Source: an uncultured Oscillospiraceae bacterium
Lineage (GTDB): Bacteria > Bacillota > Clostridia > Oscillospirales > Oscillospiraceae
Length of the DNA stretch: 64,000 bases
Reading direction: 5' to 3'
NCBI GenBank assembly: GCA_934645175.1
Contig: CAKUDE010000009.1
Coordinates: forward strand, 1 to 64,000
The translations under genes and the position numbers were made by a program. The notes beneath the pieces were generated by a model. It was not told the DNA's origin. It ran no database searches and worked only from the letters and a program-made list of their open reading frames with translations. Of this stretch, positions 24,210 through 32,584 are shown in pieces; within the stretch, counting starts at the first letter, position 1, and every line of letters begins with the position of its first letter.

Positions 24210-24983
24210 TTGGCAATCACTTATATCGACTACAACAAAGACGTTACTCTCGTGCAGCGCATCTGTACTGCGCTGAGAAAGATGATCCGTGACGGCGTCT
24301 ATGAGGTCGGAACGCAGCTGCCGAATGAAATTGAGCTTGCAAAGCTCTTTAACGTCAGCCGTGCTACCATCCGTTCCTCCCTGCAGATCCTTGAGCAGTC
24401 CGGCATCGTCCTGCGGCGCCGCGGTCTTGGAACATTCGTCGCAAAGGAGCCTATGCTCATCAATAACCTGAGCATGAACTTCGGTATTACGCAGGTCATA
24501 GAATCCATCGGCGCCGTGGCCGGTACGGAGTATATTGACATCTATACCTCCACCGCGACCGACGCGCAGATCGAAGATCGCCTCCAGCTTGCCCCGAACT
24601 CCAAGATGGTTGTGATCGAACGTGTCCGTACCGCAGACTCCCGCCGTGTTGCTTTCACACGCGACATTTTCGGATTGGAGACCTTCAATCGGCTGTTCTC
24701 CGGGACTCCCGTCGATGAGCTGAAGGAATACCTGCTTCAGGGCCGTTCGCTCTACACCTTCCTGCATCTGCATCTGGAAAAACCGATTCACCATGCCATT
24801 GCGCACATTCTTCCGATCAAATGCGTGGATTCGCAGATTACCAGTCTATTGGGAATCGCTGCAAACTCCGTATTGATGGAGATTGAACAGGTCGATTTTT
24901 CAACCGACGGGCGTCCCATCTGGATGGCTCGTGAGTACCATATGCCGGATATGTTTACCTTCTCCGTTTATCGCATGAACTGA
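24210..24983 (+). CDS. GntR/HutC-family transcriptional regulator
   Basis: 257 aa. An N-terminal winged helix-turn-helix (LPNEIELAKLFNVSRATIRSSLQILEQSG, about residues 35-63) and a C-terminal UTRA ligand-binding domain (VIERVRTADSRRVAFTRDIF). The start is TTG at 24210, with AAGGAGG 7 nt upstream; the in-frame ATG at 24135 sits at or before the predicted transcription start and can be excluded. Likely the ligand-responsive repressor of the catabolic island. UTRA regulators sense small metabolites such as urocanate, amino sugars or phosphonates. Confidence 0.85.
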   Translation: MAITYIDYNKDVTLVQRICTALRKMIRDGVYEVGTQLPNEIELAKLFNVSRATIRSSLQILEQSGIVLRRRGLGTFVAKEPMLINNLSMNFGITQVIESIGAVAGTEYIDIYTSTATDAQIEDRLQLAPNSKMVVIERVRTADSRRVAFTRDIFGLETFNRLFSGTPVDELKEYLLQGRSLYTFLHLHLEKPIHHAIAHILPIKCVDSQITSLLGIAANSVLMEIEQVDFSTDGRPIWMAREYHMPDMFTFSVYRMN

Positions 24984-24988
24984 ACGAC

Positions 24989-25019
24989 CACCCGGCCCGG
25001 CGTCCGCCGGCGCCGGGTG
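24989..25019 (+). terminator. GC-rich terminator-like hairpin after the GntR gene
   Basis: CACCCGGC (24989-24996) pairs with GCCGGGTG (25012-25019), with further inner pairing, then TTTC. The T-run is short and the next gene starts 23 nt later, so termination is probably partial. Confidence 0.55.
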
Positions 25020-25042
25020 TTTCGCCGAAAGGAGACCGCCTC

Positions 25043-25762
25043 ATGTCATTATGTTCCGTAACGCTTAGCGCCAACGCCGGTATCTGTCTGGAACTGGACG
25101 GCAAATCTATCTGGATCGACGCTGTGCACCGGCATAAGGTGGACGGCTTCTCCAGCGTATCGCCGGAACTGTGGGCGCAGATGTGCGCCGACGACTCCCC
25201 CTTCCGTTCTCCGGAGCTGCTGATCTTTACCCATCGCCACCCCGACCACTATTCGCACACGCTGATCGCAGAAGCGCTCGCGCGCTGGCCGCAGGCGCGT
25301 GTGATCTCCCCCGTCGATGAATTCCGCGGTCAGCTTGTCCTGCGCGGCGCGCGCCAGGAGGCACGCATCGGCACGCTGGAGCTGCATTTTTTTGCGCTTC
25401 CGCATGAGGGAGAGCTCTATCGCGATACGCCGAACTACGGCATTTTGATCTCCGACGGCGCTCATACCATACTTCTGGCCGGAGATTCCGAGGTTGCGGC
25501 ACCGCAGCTTGCCGAGGCCGTCGCAGGCCGCCGGGTCGATCTCGCAATTCTCAATTTCCCCTGGCTCTGTTTGCAGAAGGGTCGCCGCTTTCTGGAGCAG
25601 ACGCTCCGGCCGGAGCACCTGCTTCTGTTTCATCTCCCCTTCGCCTGCGATGATACCCAAGGCTATCGCAAGGCCGCCGCGTTCCTTGCCAGACGCGCCG
25701 CACAGCCGGTGGACATCCGTCTGCTGCTGGAACCGATGCAGCAGGAGCGTTATGCGCTTTAG
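25043..25762 (+). CDS. Metallo-beta-lactamase-fold hydrolase (UlaG-like group)
   Basis: 239 aa. The metal-binding THRHPDH motif (about residues 63-69), a second His region LPHEGE, and LLAGDSE near residue 150. This is the pattern of small MBL-fold hydrolases related to L-ascorbate-6-phosphate lactonase (UlaG). No phosphate-sugar context helps to assign the substrate. Ribosome-binding site AAAGGAG. Ends in a strong terminator, so it closes the plus-strand region of the regulator and is separate from the Hdr operon. Confidence 0.78.
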   Translation: MSLCSVTLSANAGICLELDGKSIWIDAVHRHKVDGFSSVSPELWAQMCADDSPFRSPELLIFTHRHPDHYSHTLIAEALARWPQARVISPVDEFRGQLVLRGARQEARIGTLELHFFALPHEGELYRDTPNYGILISDGAHTILLAGDSEVAAPQLAEAVAGRRVDLAILNFPWLCLQKGRRFLEQTLRPEHLLLFHLPFACDDTQGYRKAAAFLARRAAQPVDIRLLLEPMQQERYAL

Positions 25763-25840
25763 ATCGGTTCACTGTCCGGCCTATCCGCCCTCCGTACTGC
25801 CCCTGTCTGCTGCGTTTGAACCACTGCCGGAACAAAACTG

Positions 25841-25862
25841 GACGCCGCTCGGCGTCTTTTTT
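25841..25862 (+). terminator. Rho-independent terminator after the MBL-fold gene
   Basis: GACGCC (25841-25846), loop GCTC, GGCGTC (25851-25856), then six T (25857-25862). A compact, typical intrinsic terminator separating the upstream genes from the Hdr operon. Confidence 0.85.
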
Positions 25863-25963
25863 GTGCCCATTGGGCGAAATCCCCCTTATTACACGTCATT
25901 ATTTCGTTCTTCCGTAAATATTTCAAAATTCGTAAAAAAAGGCTTCCATTTTCGAAGGTTATT

Positions 25964-25972
25964 TGATATAAT
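25964..25972 (+). promoter_or_regulatory. Extended -10 promoter of the Hdr operon
   Basis: TGATATAAT (25964-25972) combines a TGn extension with a perfect TATAAT. The -35 region (TTCCAT at 25944-25949) is poor, as expected for extended -10 promoters. The leader contains a small hairpin (GCCGC from 25985 with GCGGC near 26000). Confidence 0.7.
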
Positions 25973-26034
25973 TTTATCGATAAAGCCGCCCCGATTAAGC
26001 GGCCTGAAATAACGAAAAGGATGGATGATTGTTT

Positions 26035-26979
26035 ATGAGTAAGATTACCGTAATCGGAGCCGGGAGCGTCGGCGCTACCATTGCCAACGACCTGATGATT
26101 CAGGGCATCGCCTCGGAGATCGTCCTGGTTGACATCAACCGCAAAAAGGCGCTTGGGGAGGCGCTGGATATTTATCAGGGCGCGCCGTTCTGTTCGCCCG
26201 CCATCGTGCGCTCCGGCGATTATCCCGCTGCCGCCGGATCTGACATTGTGATCATCACATCCGGTCTGCCGCGCAAGCCGGGGCAATCGCGTCTGGAATT
26301 GGCACAGGTGAATATCGACATTCTCAAGGATATTACACCGCGCATTGTTTCGGTCGCCCCCAAGGCCATTTATATCATCGTGTCGAATCCCGTGGACGTA
26401 CTGACCTATGTGTTCCATAAAATCTCCGGTCTGCCGGAACATCAGATTATCGGTTCGGGCACCATTCTGGATACCAGCCGGCTGCAATCGGCACTGGCAA
26501 AGCGCTTCTGCATCAGTCCGCGCAACATTCACGCCCATGTCTATGGCGAGCACGGCGATTCTTCCTTTGTGCCCTGGTCGCTCGTTCATATTGCGAACAA
26601 TCACATCGATGTCTACCGCGACAGCTCTCCCGACAAAGACCGCATTGCCTGGAACCGCGAATACGAGGAGATCGAAGCCTTTGTCAAAACCTCCGGCGCA
26701 CAGGTCATTCAGAACAAGGGTGCAACCTTCTATGCCGTCGCAATGGCCGTGTGCCATCTGTGCAAATGTGCGCAGAGTACCGCCGGCACCGCGTTGACCG
26801 TCTCAACGCTGATGCACGGTGAATACGGTGTGTCCGACGTCTGCCTGTCTACACTGGCACTGGTCGACACCTCCGGCGTGCGCGGCAAGATCCTCAACCA
26901 CCTGACCGACGAAGAGATTGCAAAGCTTCAGGCCAGCGCCGAAAAGCTCAAGACCGTCATCGCGCAGGTAAAAATCTGA
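26035..26979 (+). CDS. Malate/L-lactate dehydrogenase family protein, probably malate-specific
   Basis: 314 aa NAD-dependent 2-hydroxyacid dehydrogenase. GAGSVGAT binds NAD, and the catalytic His is in GEHGDS. At the substrate-specificity position the sequence is GLPRKPG (R80), the residue of malate dehydrogenases, where lactate dehydrogenases have Gln. The adjoining GQSRLEL is lactate-dehydrogenase-like, so the protein is a hybrid by motif. A TTG at 26029 is an alternative start with slightly better spacing from AAGGA. First gene of the Hdr/fumarate-reductase operon, which supports malate as substrate. Lactate cannot be excluded. Confidence 0.8.
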   Translation: MSKITVIGAGSVGATIANDLMIQGIASEIVLVDINRKKALGEALDIYQGAPFCSPAIVRSGDYPAAAGSDIVIITSGLPRKPGQSRLELAQVNIDILKDITPRIVSVAPKAIYIIVSNPVDVLTYVFHKISGLPEHQIIGSGTILDTSRLQSALAKRFCISPRNIHAHVYGEHGDSSFVPWSLVHIANNHIDVYRDSSPDKDRIAWNREYEEIEAFVKTSGAQVIQNKGATFYAVAMAVCHLCKCAQSTAGTALTVSTLMHGEYGVSDVCLSTLALVDTSGVRGKILNHLTDEEIAKLQASAEKLKTVIAQVKI

Positions 26980-27008
26980 GGCTGCTCCGGCAGTCAAGGG
27001 AGGTTTTT

Positions 27009-27803
27009 ATGGACTTTCAATATTTCCCCGGCTGTACGCTGAAGAACAAAGCCGCACGTCTCGACCGCTGTGCCAGAGTCTCTGCCGAAGCGCTCGGATT
27101 CACGCTGCACGAGCTCCCCGAGTGGCAGTGCTGCGGCGCAGTCTATCCCATGGCGCGCGATGAGCTTGCAACGCGGCTTTCCGCCGTGCGTGCACTGGCG
27201 GCCGCCGCGGAAGCGGGTCAGCCGTTGGTGACGCTTTGCTCGGCCTGCCACCATGTGATTAAGAGGGTCAACCGTGACATTCAGACCGACCCGGAGCTAT
27301 GCGAGCGCATCAACCGTTACCTCGCGCTTCCGGCGCCCTACACCGGCCAGACGCAGGTGCTGCACTATCTGGAGGTACTGCGGGACTGCGTCGGTTTTGA
27401 CCGGCTGGCCGGACGCGTTGTAAAGCCGCTGTCCGAAAAGCGGCTGGCGCCCTACTACGGCTGTATGCTCCTGCGGCCGAGCCGCGAAATGCAGCTCGAC
27501 GACCCGGAAAATCCACGAATTCTGGAGGATTTTCTCCGCGCTCTCGGCGCGCAGCCAATCTATTACCCCCTGCGCAACGAATGCTGCGGCGGCTATGTAA
27601 CACTTGAAGCTCCCGCACAGGCGCAAAAGCAATCGCAGCGCATTTCCCGGCAGGCGCAGGACGCCGGGGCACAGGCGCTGGTCACGGCCTGCCCGTTGTG
27701 TCAGTATAATCTTACAAAGCACGCCGGGGCGCAGGTGATCTACTTTACCGAGCTTCTGGCGGAAGCGCTTGGACTTGAGGAGGCGATGCAATGGAGCGAA
27801 TGA
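27009..27803 (+). CDS. hdrB: Heterodisulfide reductase subunit B-like protein (two CCG domains)
   Basis: 264 aa. Two complete cysteine-rich CCG motifs: the first with QCCG and LCSACH, the second with ECCGG and ACPLCQ. In methanogen HdrB these bind two non-cubane [4Fe-4S] clusters that cleave the disulfide. In bacterial Hdr complexes the subunit delivers electrons to varied partners. It follows the malate dehydrogenase by 29 nt and overlaps hdrC by 13 nt. The natural disulfide or acceptor is not known. Confidence 0.87.
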   Translation: MDFQYFPGCTLKNKAARLDRCARVSAEALGFTLHELPEWQCCGAVYPMARDELATRLSAVRALAAAAEAGQPLVTLCSACHHVIKRVNRDIQTDPELCERINRYLALPAPYTGQTQVLHYLEVLRDCVGFDRLAGRVVKPLSEKRLAPYYGCMLLRPSREMQLDDPENPRILEDFLRALGAQPIYYPLRNECCGGYVTLEAPAQAQKQSQRISRQAQDAGAQALVTACPLCQYNLTKHAGAQVIYFTELLAEALGLEEAMQWSE

Positions 27804-28171
27804 TGGAAGCCGTAGAGCGCATTTCCGGCGTCAATCCGCGCAAATGTATGCGCTGCGGCAAATGCACGGCGAGCTGCCCGGCCTACGACGAAATGGAGTA
27901 TCATCCGCACCAGTTTGTTTCCATGGTCGAAAACGGCCGCATCGACGAGCTGATGGCCTCGCGCGGCATCTATACCTGCCTGAGCTGCTTTGCCTGTGTG
28001 GAGCGCTGCCCGCGCTCCGTTGAACCGGCAAAGCTCATCGAAGCCGTGCGCCTGGCGGTCATCCGCCGTCAGGGCGAAAATCATCTGACCCCGCAGCAGG
28101 TTCCTGCGCGGCTCGACGATGAACTGCCGCAGCAGGCGCTTACGGCAGCATTCCGAAAATACAGAAGGTAA
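27791..28171 (+). CDS. hdrC: Heterodisulfide reductase subunit C-like ferredoxin
   Basis: 126 aa. Two [4Fe-4S] motifs, CMRCGKCTASCP and CLSCFACVERCP, of the HdrC type, which wire HdrA to HdrB. The C-terminal tail of about 50 residues is helical and hydrophilic. It starts inside the end of hdrB and ends 12 nt before hdrA, giving the compact order hdrB-hdrC-hdrA. Confidence 0.87.
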   Translation: MERMMEAVERISGVNPRKCMRCGKCTASCPAYDEMEYHPHQFVSMVENGRIDELMASRGIYTCLSCFACVERCPRSVEPAKLIEAVRLAVIRRQGENHLTPQQVPARLDDELPQQALTAAFRKYRR

Positions 28172-28183
28172 GGAGGGAGCAAA

Positions 28184-30175
28184 ATGCATCGAATCGGCGT
28201 ATTTGTGTGCCACTGCGGCACAAATATCGCTGCAACGGTAGACGTTGCCGCCGTTGCCGAACAACTTGGTAAAGAACCGGGCGTCGTATTTGCCGCGGAT
28301 TATCCCTATATGTGCTCCCAATCCGGCCAGCAAATGATTCAGGACACCATCCGCGAAAAAAAGCTCACGGGTGTCGTGATCTGCTCCTGCTCGCCGAGAA
28401 TGCATGAACAGACCTTCCGCAAAGCCTGTGCCGCAGCAGGGCTGAACGGCTATCTGGTCGAAATCGCAAACATCCGCGAGCAGTGCTCATGGATTCATAA
28501 GGATCGCACGGAAGCGACGCAGAAGGCGATCGTCCTCGGCCGCACGGCCATTGCCAAGGTGCGTCTCAACGCACCGCTCACTGCCGGGCAAAGTCCGGTC
28601 ACAAAACGCGCGCTGGTCATCGGCGGCGGCATCGCCGGTATTCAGGCGGCATTGGATATTGCCGAAGCGGGCTTTGAGGTGGATATTGTAGAGAAGAAGC
28701 CGACTATCGGCGGGAAAATGACGCAGATCGACAAGACCTTCCCGACACTCGATTGCGCCGCCTGCATCCTCACACCGAAAATGGTCGATTGCGCACAGAA
28801 CGAAAACATTCGCATTTTTGCCTATTCCGAGGTCGAGGCGGTGAAGGGTTTTGTCGGAAGCTTCCGCGTGACCATCCGTAGGAAAGCACGTTATGTGGAC
28901 GAAACAAAGTGTACGGGCTGCGGTCTTTGCACCGAAAAATGTCCGCAGAAGGCGGTTCCGAACGAGTTCAATCTCGGTCTGGATCATCGCCGCGCCATTT
29001 ACATCCCCTTTGCACAGGCCGTACCGAAAATTGCTACCATCGACGCCGGCTACTGCAATATGCTGAAAAACGGCAAGTGCGGCGTCTGCGCGAAGGTCTG
29101 CACCGCAGGCGCCATCGACTACTCGCAGAAGGATGAGCTTCTGGAACGCGAATACGGTGCGATCGTCGCTGCCACGGGCTTTGATCCGATTCGGCTGGAT
29201 CAATTTGACGAATTTGCCTACAGTAAAAGTCCGGACGTCGTCTCCTCGCTGGAATTCGAGCGGCTGATGAATGCCGCAGGCCCCACAGGCGGCACGCTCC
29301 TGCGTCCCTCGGACGGCAAACACCCGAAAACGCTGGTGTTCGTCCAATGCGTCGGCTCACGCTGCGACGGGGCGCAGAAGGGGAAAAGCTACTGCTCCAA
29401 GATCTGCTGTATGTATACGGCAAAGCACGCCATGCTCTGCCGCGAAAAGTATCCGGACACAGAGGTCTATGTGTTTTACATTGACGTGCGCACACCGGGC
29501 AAGAATTTCGACGAGTTCTATCGCCGCGCTGTGGAGCAATACGGCGTGCATTACGTCAAGGGCATGGTCGGCAAGGTGGAACCGGTGGACGGAAAGCTCC
29601 TCGTGCAGGCCTCCGATCTGCTGGACGGACGGCAGCTCCACATTGCCGCAGATATGGTCGTATTGGCTGCTGCGATCGAACCGGATGCCTCCGCCCGTCG
29701 CCTGGCCACCCTTCTGACCGCCTCCATGGATACGAACGATTTCTTTACCGAGGCGCATCCGAAGCTGCGCCCGGTCGAAAGCCCCACGGCGGGTGTGTTC
29801 CTTGCGGGCGCCTGCCAGGGGCCGAAGGACATTCCGGAAACCGTCGCGCAGGCATCCGCCGCCGCCGCCAAGGTCATCGGTCTGCTGGCGAAAAACAGCC
29901 TGACCTGCAATCCCTGCGTGGCCGAGCCGGATGAGCTGATGTGCAACGGCTGCTCCACCTGTGAGAAGGTCTGTCCCTACGGTGCGATCAGCTACACCAA
30001 CAAGGAGTTCCGCGGCCCGAACCGCACGACGCTTTTGCGGCGCGTGGCACAGGTCAACCGGGCGGTCTGCCAGGGCTGCGGCGCCTGTACCGTCGCCTGT
30101 ATGTCCGGCGCGATGGATCTTAAGGGCTTTTCCAACCGTCAAATTTTTGCGGAGGTGGATGCGATATGCCGATAA
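28184..30175 (+). CDS. hdrA: Heterodisulfide reductase subunit A-like flavoprotein (bifurcating FAD subunit)
   Basis: 663 aa, full-length HdrA. N-terminal domain with FVCHCGTN, then the FAD-binding VIGGGIAGIQAA near residue 145, a cysteine-rich insert after it (DETKCTGCGLCTEKCP and CGVCAKVC), and two C-terminal [4Fe-4S] motifs (CNGCSTCEKVCP, CQGCGACTVACM). HdrA holds the FAD at which flavin-based electron bifurcation occurs, coupling ferredoxin to a higher-potential acceptor. Overlaps mvhD by 10 nt. No hydrogenase or formate dehydrogenase subunit is nearby, so the input is probably NADH through the FlxA-like subunit. Confidence 0.9.
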   Translation: MHRIGVFVCHCGTNIAATVDVAAVAEQLGKEPGVVFAADYPYMCSQSGQQMIQDTIREKKLTGVVICSCSPRMHEQTFRKACAAAGLNGYLVEIANIREQCSWIHKDRTEATQKAIVLGRTAIAKVRLNAPLTAGQSPVTKRALVIGGGIAGIQAALDIAEAGFEVDIVEKKPTIGGKMTQIDKTFPTLDCAACILTPKMVDCAQNENIRIFAYSEVEAVKGFVGSFRVTIRRKARYVDETKCTGCGLCTEKCPQKAVPNEFNLGLDHRRAIYIPFAQAVPKIATIDAGYCNMLKNGKCGVCAKVCTAGAIDYSQKDELLEREYGAIVAATGFDPIRLDQFDEFAYSKSPDVVSSLEFERLMNAAGPTGGTLLRPSDGKHPKTLVFVQCVGSRCDGAQKGKSYCSKICCMYTAKHAMLCREKYPDTEVYVFYIDVRTPGKNFDEFYRRAVEQYGVHYVKGMVGKVEPVDGKLLVQASDLLDGRQLHIAADMVVLAAAIEPDASARRLATLLTASMDTNDFFTEAHPKLRPVESPTAGVFLAGACQGPKDIPETVAQASAAAAKVIGLLAKNSLTCNPCVAEPDELMCNGCSTCEKVCPYGAISYTNKEFRGPNRTTLLRRVAQVNRAVCQGCGACTVACMSGAMDLKGFSNRQIFAEVDAICR

Positions 30176-30603
30176 ACAAAACGCATGAACCGCTGATCGT
30201 CGCTTTCTGCTGCAACTGGTGCTCCTATGCGGGCGCAGATCTGTCCGGCACGAACCGGCTTCAGTATCCTGCAAACGTGAAGATCATCCGCATCCCCTGC
30301 TCGTGCAGACTCAACCCGATGTTTGTCCTGCGCGCCTTTCAGCGCGGCGCAGACGGCGTAATTCTCTGCGGCTGCCACCCCGGCGACTGCCACTACACCA
30401 CCGGCAACTATTATGCCCGCCGCCGTATGACGCTGCTGTTCTCCATGCTGGACTATCTGGGTATTGAACGTGAGCGCACGCGCGTGGAGTGGGTCTCCGC
30501 GGCCGAGGGCGCAAAATTTGCCGAAACGATGAATGATTTCGTGCGGACCGTCGGTGCGTTGGGCGAAAACCGCAGATTGGAGGATCTACGATGCAGGGAG
30601 TAA
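30166..30603 (+). CDS. MvhD/FlxD-family iron-sulfur subunit
   Basis: 145 aa. Contains the family signature FCCNWCSYAGAD, the IPCSCR segment (usually CSGR) and CGCHPGDCHY, which bind a [2Fe-2S] cluster. MvhD/FlpD/FlxD connects HdrA to its electron donor module (hydrogenase, formate dehydrogenase or NADH oxidoreductase). Its gene overlaps hdrA and the next Fe-S gene, so stoichiometric expression is likely. Confidence 0.87.
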   Translation: MPINKTHEPLIVAFCCNWCSYAGADLSGTNRLQYPANVKIIRIPCSCRLNPMFVLRAFQRGADGVILCGCHPGDCHYTTGNYYARRRMTLLFSMLDYLGIERERTRVEWVSAAEGAKFAETMNDFVRTVGALGENRRLEDLRCRE

Positions 30604-31565
30604 AGCAAAAGGCGCTGGAGCTGCTTGCCTCCGGCAAGGCCGCGCGCGTTCTCGGCTGGAAGCGCGGCGAATTCTTCTACGATCTGACCCCCGCCTGCTT
30701 TACCTCCGCCGAGCAGATTGAGCAGGACTTTGTTTACGGCCCCTTTGCGGGCGCAAATCTGTCGAAATACTGCATCGCCCTTTCCCGCGGCACGGGAAAG
30801 CTGGCAGTCTTTCTGAAGCCCTGCGACAGCTACAGCTTTCTTCAGCTCTGCAAGGAGCACCGCATCGACCGTGAAAATGTTTATATCGTCGGCGTGCAGT
30901 GCGAGGGTATGTGCGACGTGGAAAAGCTGCGCGCGCTCGGCGTGACAGGTGCGACGCAGGTACGCGAGGACGGCGATATACTGCGTATTACGACGCTTTA
31001 CGGCGAAACGGACGTCGCCCGCGCAGACGCACTGCTGGAGAAATGTATCTGCTGCAAGAGCAGGCGTATCGTGCTGTTTGACGAGCTTCTCGGCGAGCAG
31101 GGAGCGGAAACGGAGAATGCGCGCTTTGCCGGCGTTGAGGTGATCGAACGCATGGAGCCCCAGGAACGCTTCGACTTCTGGCGCGGCGAGCTTTCACGCT
31201 GCATCCGCTGCAACGCCTGCCGCAACGTCTGCCCCGCCTGCTCGTGTGAAAGATGCGTTTTCGACAACCATGCGCTTGGCACGGACAATAAGGCCGCAGC
31301 GGACGATTTTGAAGAAAACTTCTTCCATATCATCCGCGCCTTTCATGTTGCCTCGCGCTGCACGGACTGCGGCGAATGCTCGCGCGTCTGCCCACAGCAC
31401 ATCCCGCTGCATCTGCTCAACCGAAAGTTCATCAAGGATATCAATACGCTCTACGGCGAATATCAGGCCGGCGCGGATTTTGACTCCGTACCTCCGTTGA
31501 CGGCCTACCGCACGGATGACTGCGAACCGTCCGATTTCCGAAGCAAAGGAGGTGCCCGCGCATGA
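30591..31565 (+). CDS. Multi-cluster iron-sulfur protein (FlxB/FrhB-like)
   Basis: 324 aa. An N-terminal region of about 150 residues without Fe-S motifs, then CEGMC, CICC, a cysteine-dense CIRCNACRNVCPACSCERC and a final CTDCGECSRVCP. Resembles the Fe-S proteins of Flx/Flox and coenzyme F420 hydrogenase beta-type modules. It probably relays electrons between the NADH-oxidising FlxA-like subunit and MvhD/HdrA. The exact cluster content cannot be told from sequence. Overlaps both neighbours by a few bases. Confidence 0.75.
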   Translation: MQGVKQKALELLASGKAARVLGWKRGEFFYDLTPACFTSAEQIEQDFVYGPFAGANLSKYCIALSRGTGKLAVFLKPCDSYSFLQLCKEHRIDRENVYIVGVQCEGMCDVEKLRALGVTGATQVREDGDILRITTLYGETDVARADALLEKCICCKSRRIVLFDELLGEQGAETENARFAGVEVIERMEPQERFDFWRGELSRCIRCNACRNVCPACSCERCVFDNHALGTDNKAAADDFEENFFHIIRAFHVASRCTDCGECSRVCPQHIPLHLLNRKFIKDINTLYGEYQAGADFDSVPPLTAYRTDDCEPSDFRSKGGARA

Positions 31566-32584
31566 AACGCATTGAGCTGAGCCGGTTGGACGCACTGTTT
31601 GCCGCAATTGCGGCGCGGCAGGCGCTGTATCTTCCCGCAGACGACGGCGCAGGGCAGGCCGCCTTTACGAAATGGGCGCCCGGAACGGCGCTGTCCGGTC
31701 GGCTGAATACGGTTCGCTCGGCAAAGGATCTGTTTTTCCCGCAGGTCGAGCCGCTCATGGCCTTCCGCGTAACTGGAAAGCAGATCGAGGCGCTCCCTGC
31801 ACCGGAAACGCCGGAACGATTTGTCCTCTTCGGCGCACGCGCCTGTGACGCACGTAGCTTTGAGCTGCTTGACCGTGTGTTCCTCTCGGAGCCGCGCGAC
31901 AGCTACTATGCCGATCGCCGCGAGGCGGCGACGGTCGTCTCTTTGGCCTGTACCAGGCCGGAAGAAACCTGCTTCTGCACGAATTTCGGCATCGACCCGA
32001 CCGAGCCGGCCGGAGATGTCCGTACCTGGATGGAGGAGGGTTACCTCTATTGGCAAGCTGTCACAGCCAAAGGCGAGGCGCTGACCGATTCGCTTTCCGA
32101 GCTGAGCGACTGCACCGACGATGCCGTGGAGGCTCAGAGGTCGCGTACCCGTGCGCTGTTCGATCGTCTGCCGCTGGCCGGGCTGATGCTCTCCGGTGTC
32201 GGCGCCGGAAAAACGGAGGCGCTCTTTGAGAGACCGGAATGGGCGCAGCTTTCCGAGGCCTGCCTCGGCTGCGGCACCTGCACCTTCGTGTGCCCCACCT
32301 GCCAATGCTACGACATTCAGGAATTTAACAACGGTAAGACCGTCCGCCGTTTCCGCTGCTGGGACAGCTGTATGTACTCGGATTTCACGAAAATGTCCGC
32401 CGGTCAACCCCGTCCGACACAGCGTGAGCGCTTCCGGCAGCGTTTCCTGCACAAGCTGGTGTACTTCCCCGACAACAACGACGGTATATTCGGCTGCGTC
32501 GGCTGCGGCCGCTGCCTGCAAAAATGCCCCATCCACATGAATATTGTCAAGGTGATCAAAGCGCTGGGAGGTGACGGCATATGA
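31562..32584 (+). CDS. Fe-S protein of the AsrA/HyhB-like (FlxC) family
   Basis: 340 aa. An N-terminal domain with FGARACDARSFELLDRVF, a hallmark of AsrA and sulfhydrogenase beta subunits, and CTRPEETCFCTNFG. Two C-terminal [4Fe-4S] motifs follow, CLGCGTCTFVCPTC and CVGCGRCLQKCP. In anaerobic sulfite reductase and in Flx complexes this subunit passes electrons from the flavin NAD(P)H subunit, which is encoded immediately downstream with a 4-nt overlap. Confidence 0.8.
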   Translation: MKRIELSRLDALFAAIAARQALYLPADDGAGQAAFTKWAPGTALSGRLNTVRSAKDLFFPQVEPLMAFRVTGKQIEALPAPETPERFVLFGARACDARSFELLDRVFLSEPRDSYYADRREAATVVSLACTRPEETCFCTNFGIDPTEPAGDVRTWMEEGYLYWQAVTAKGEALTDSLSELSDCTDDAVEAQRSRTRALFDRLPLAGLMLSGVGAGKTEALFERPEWAQLSEACLGCGTCTFVCPTCQCYDIQEFNNGKTVRRFRCWDSCMYSDFTKMSAGQPRPTQRERFRQRFLHKLVYFPDNNDGIFGCVGCGRCLQKCPIHMNIVKVIKALGGDGI

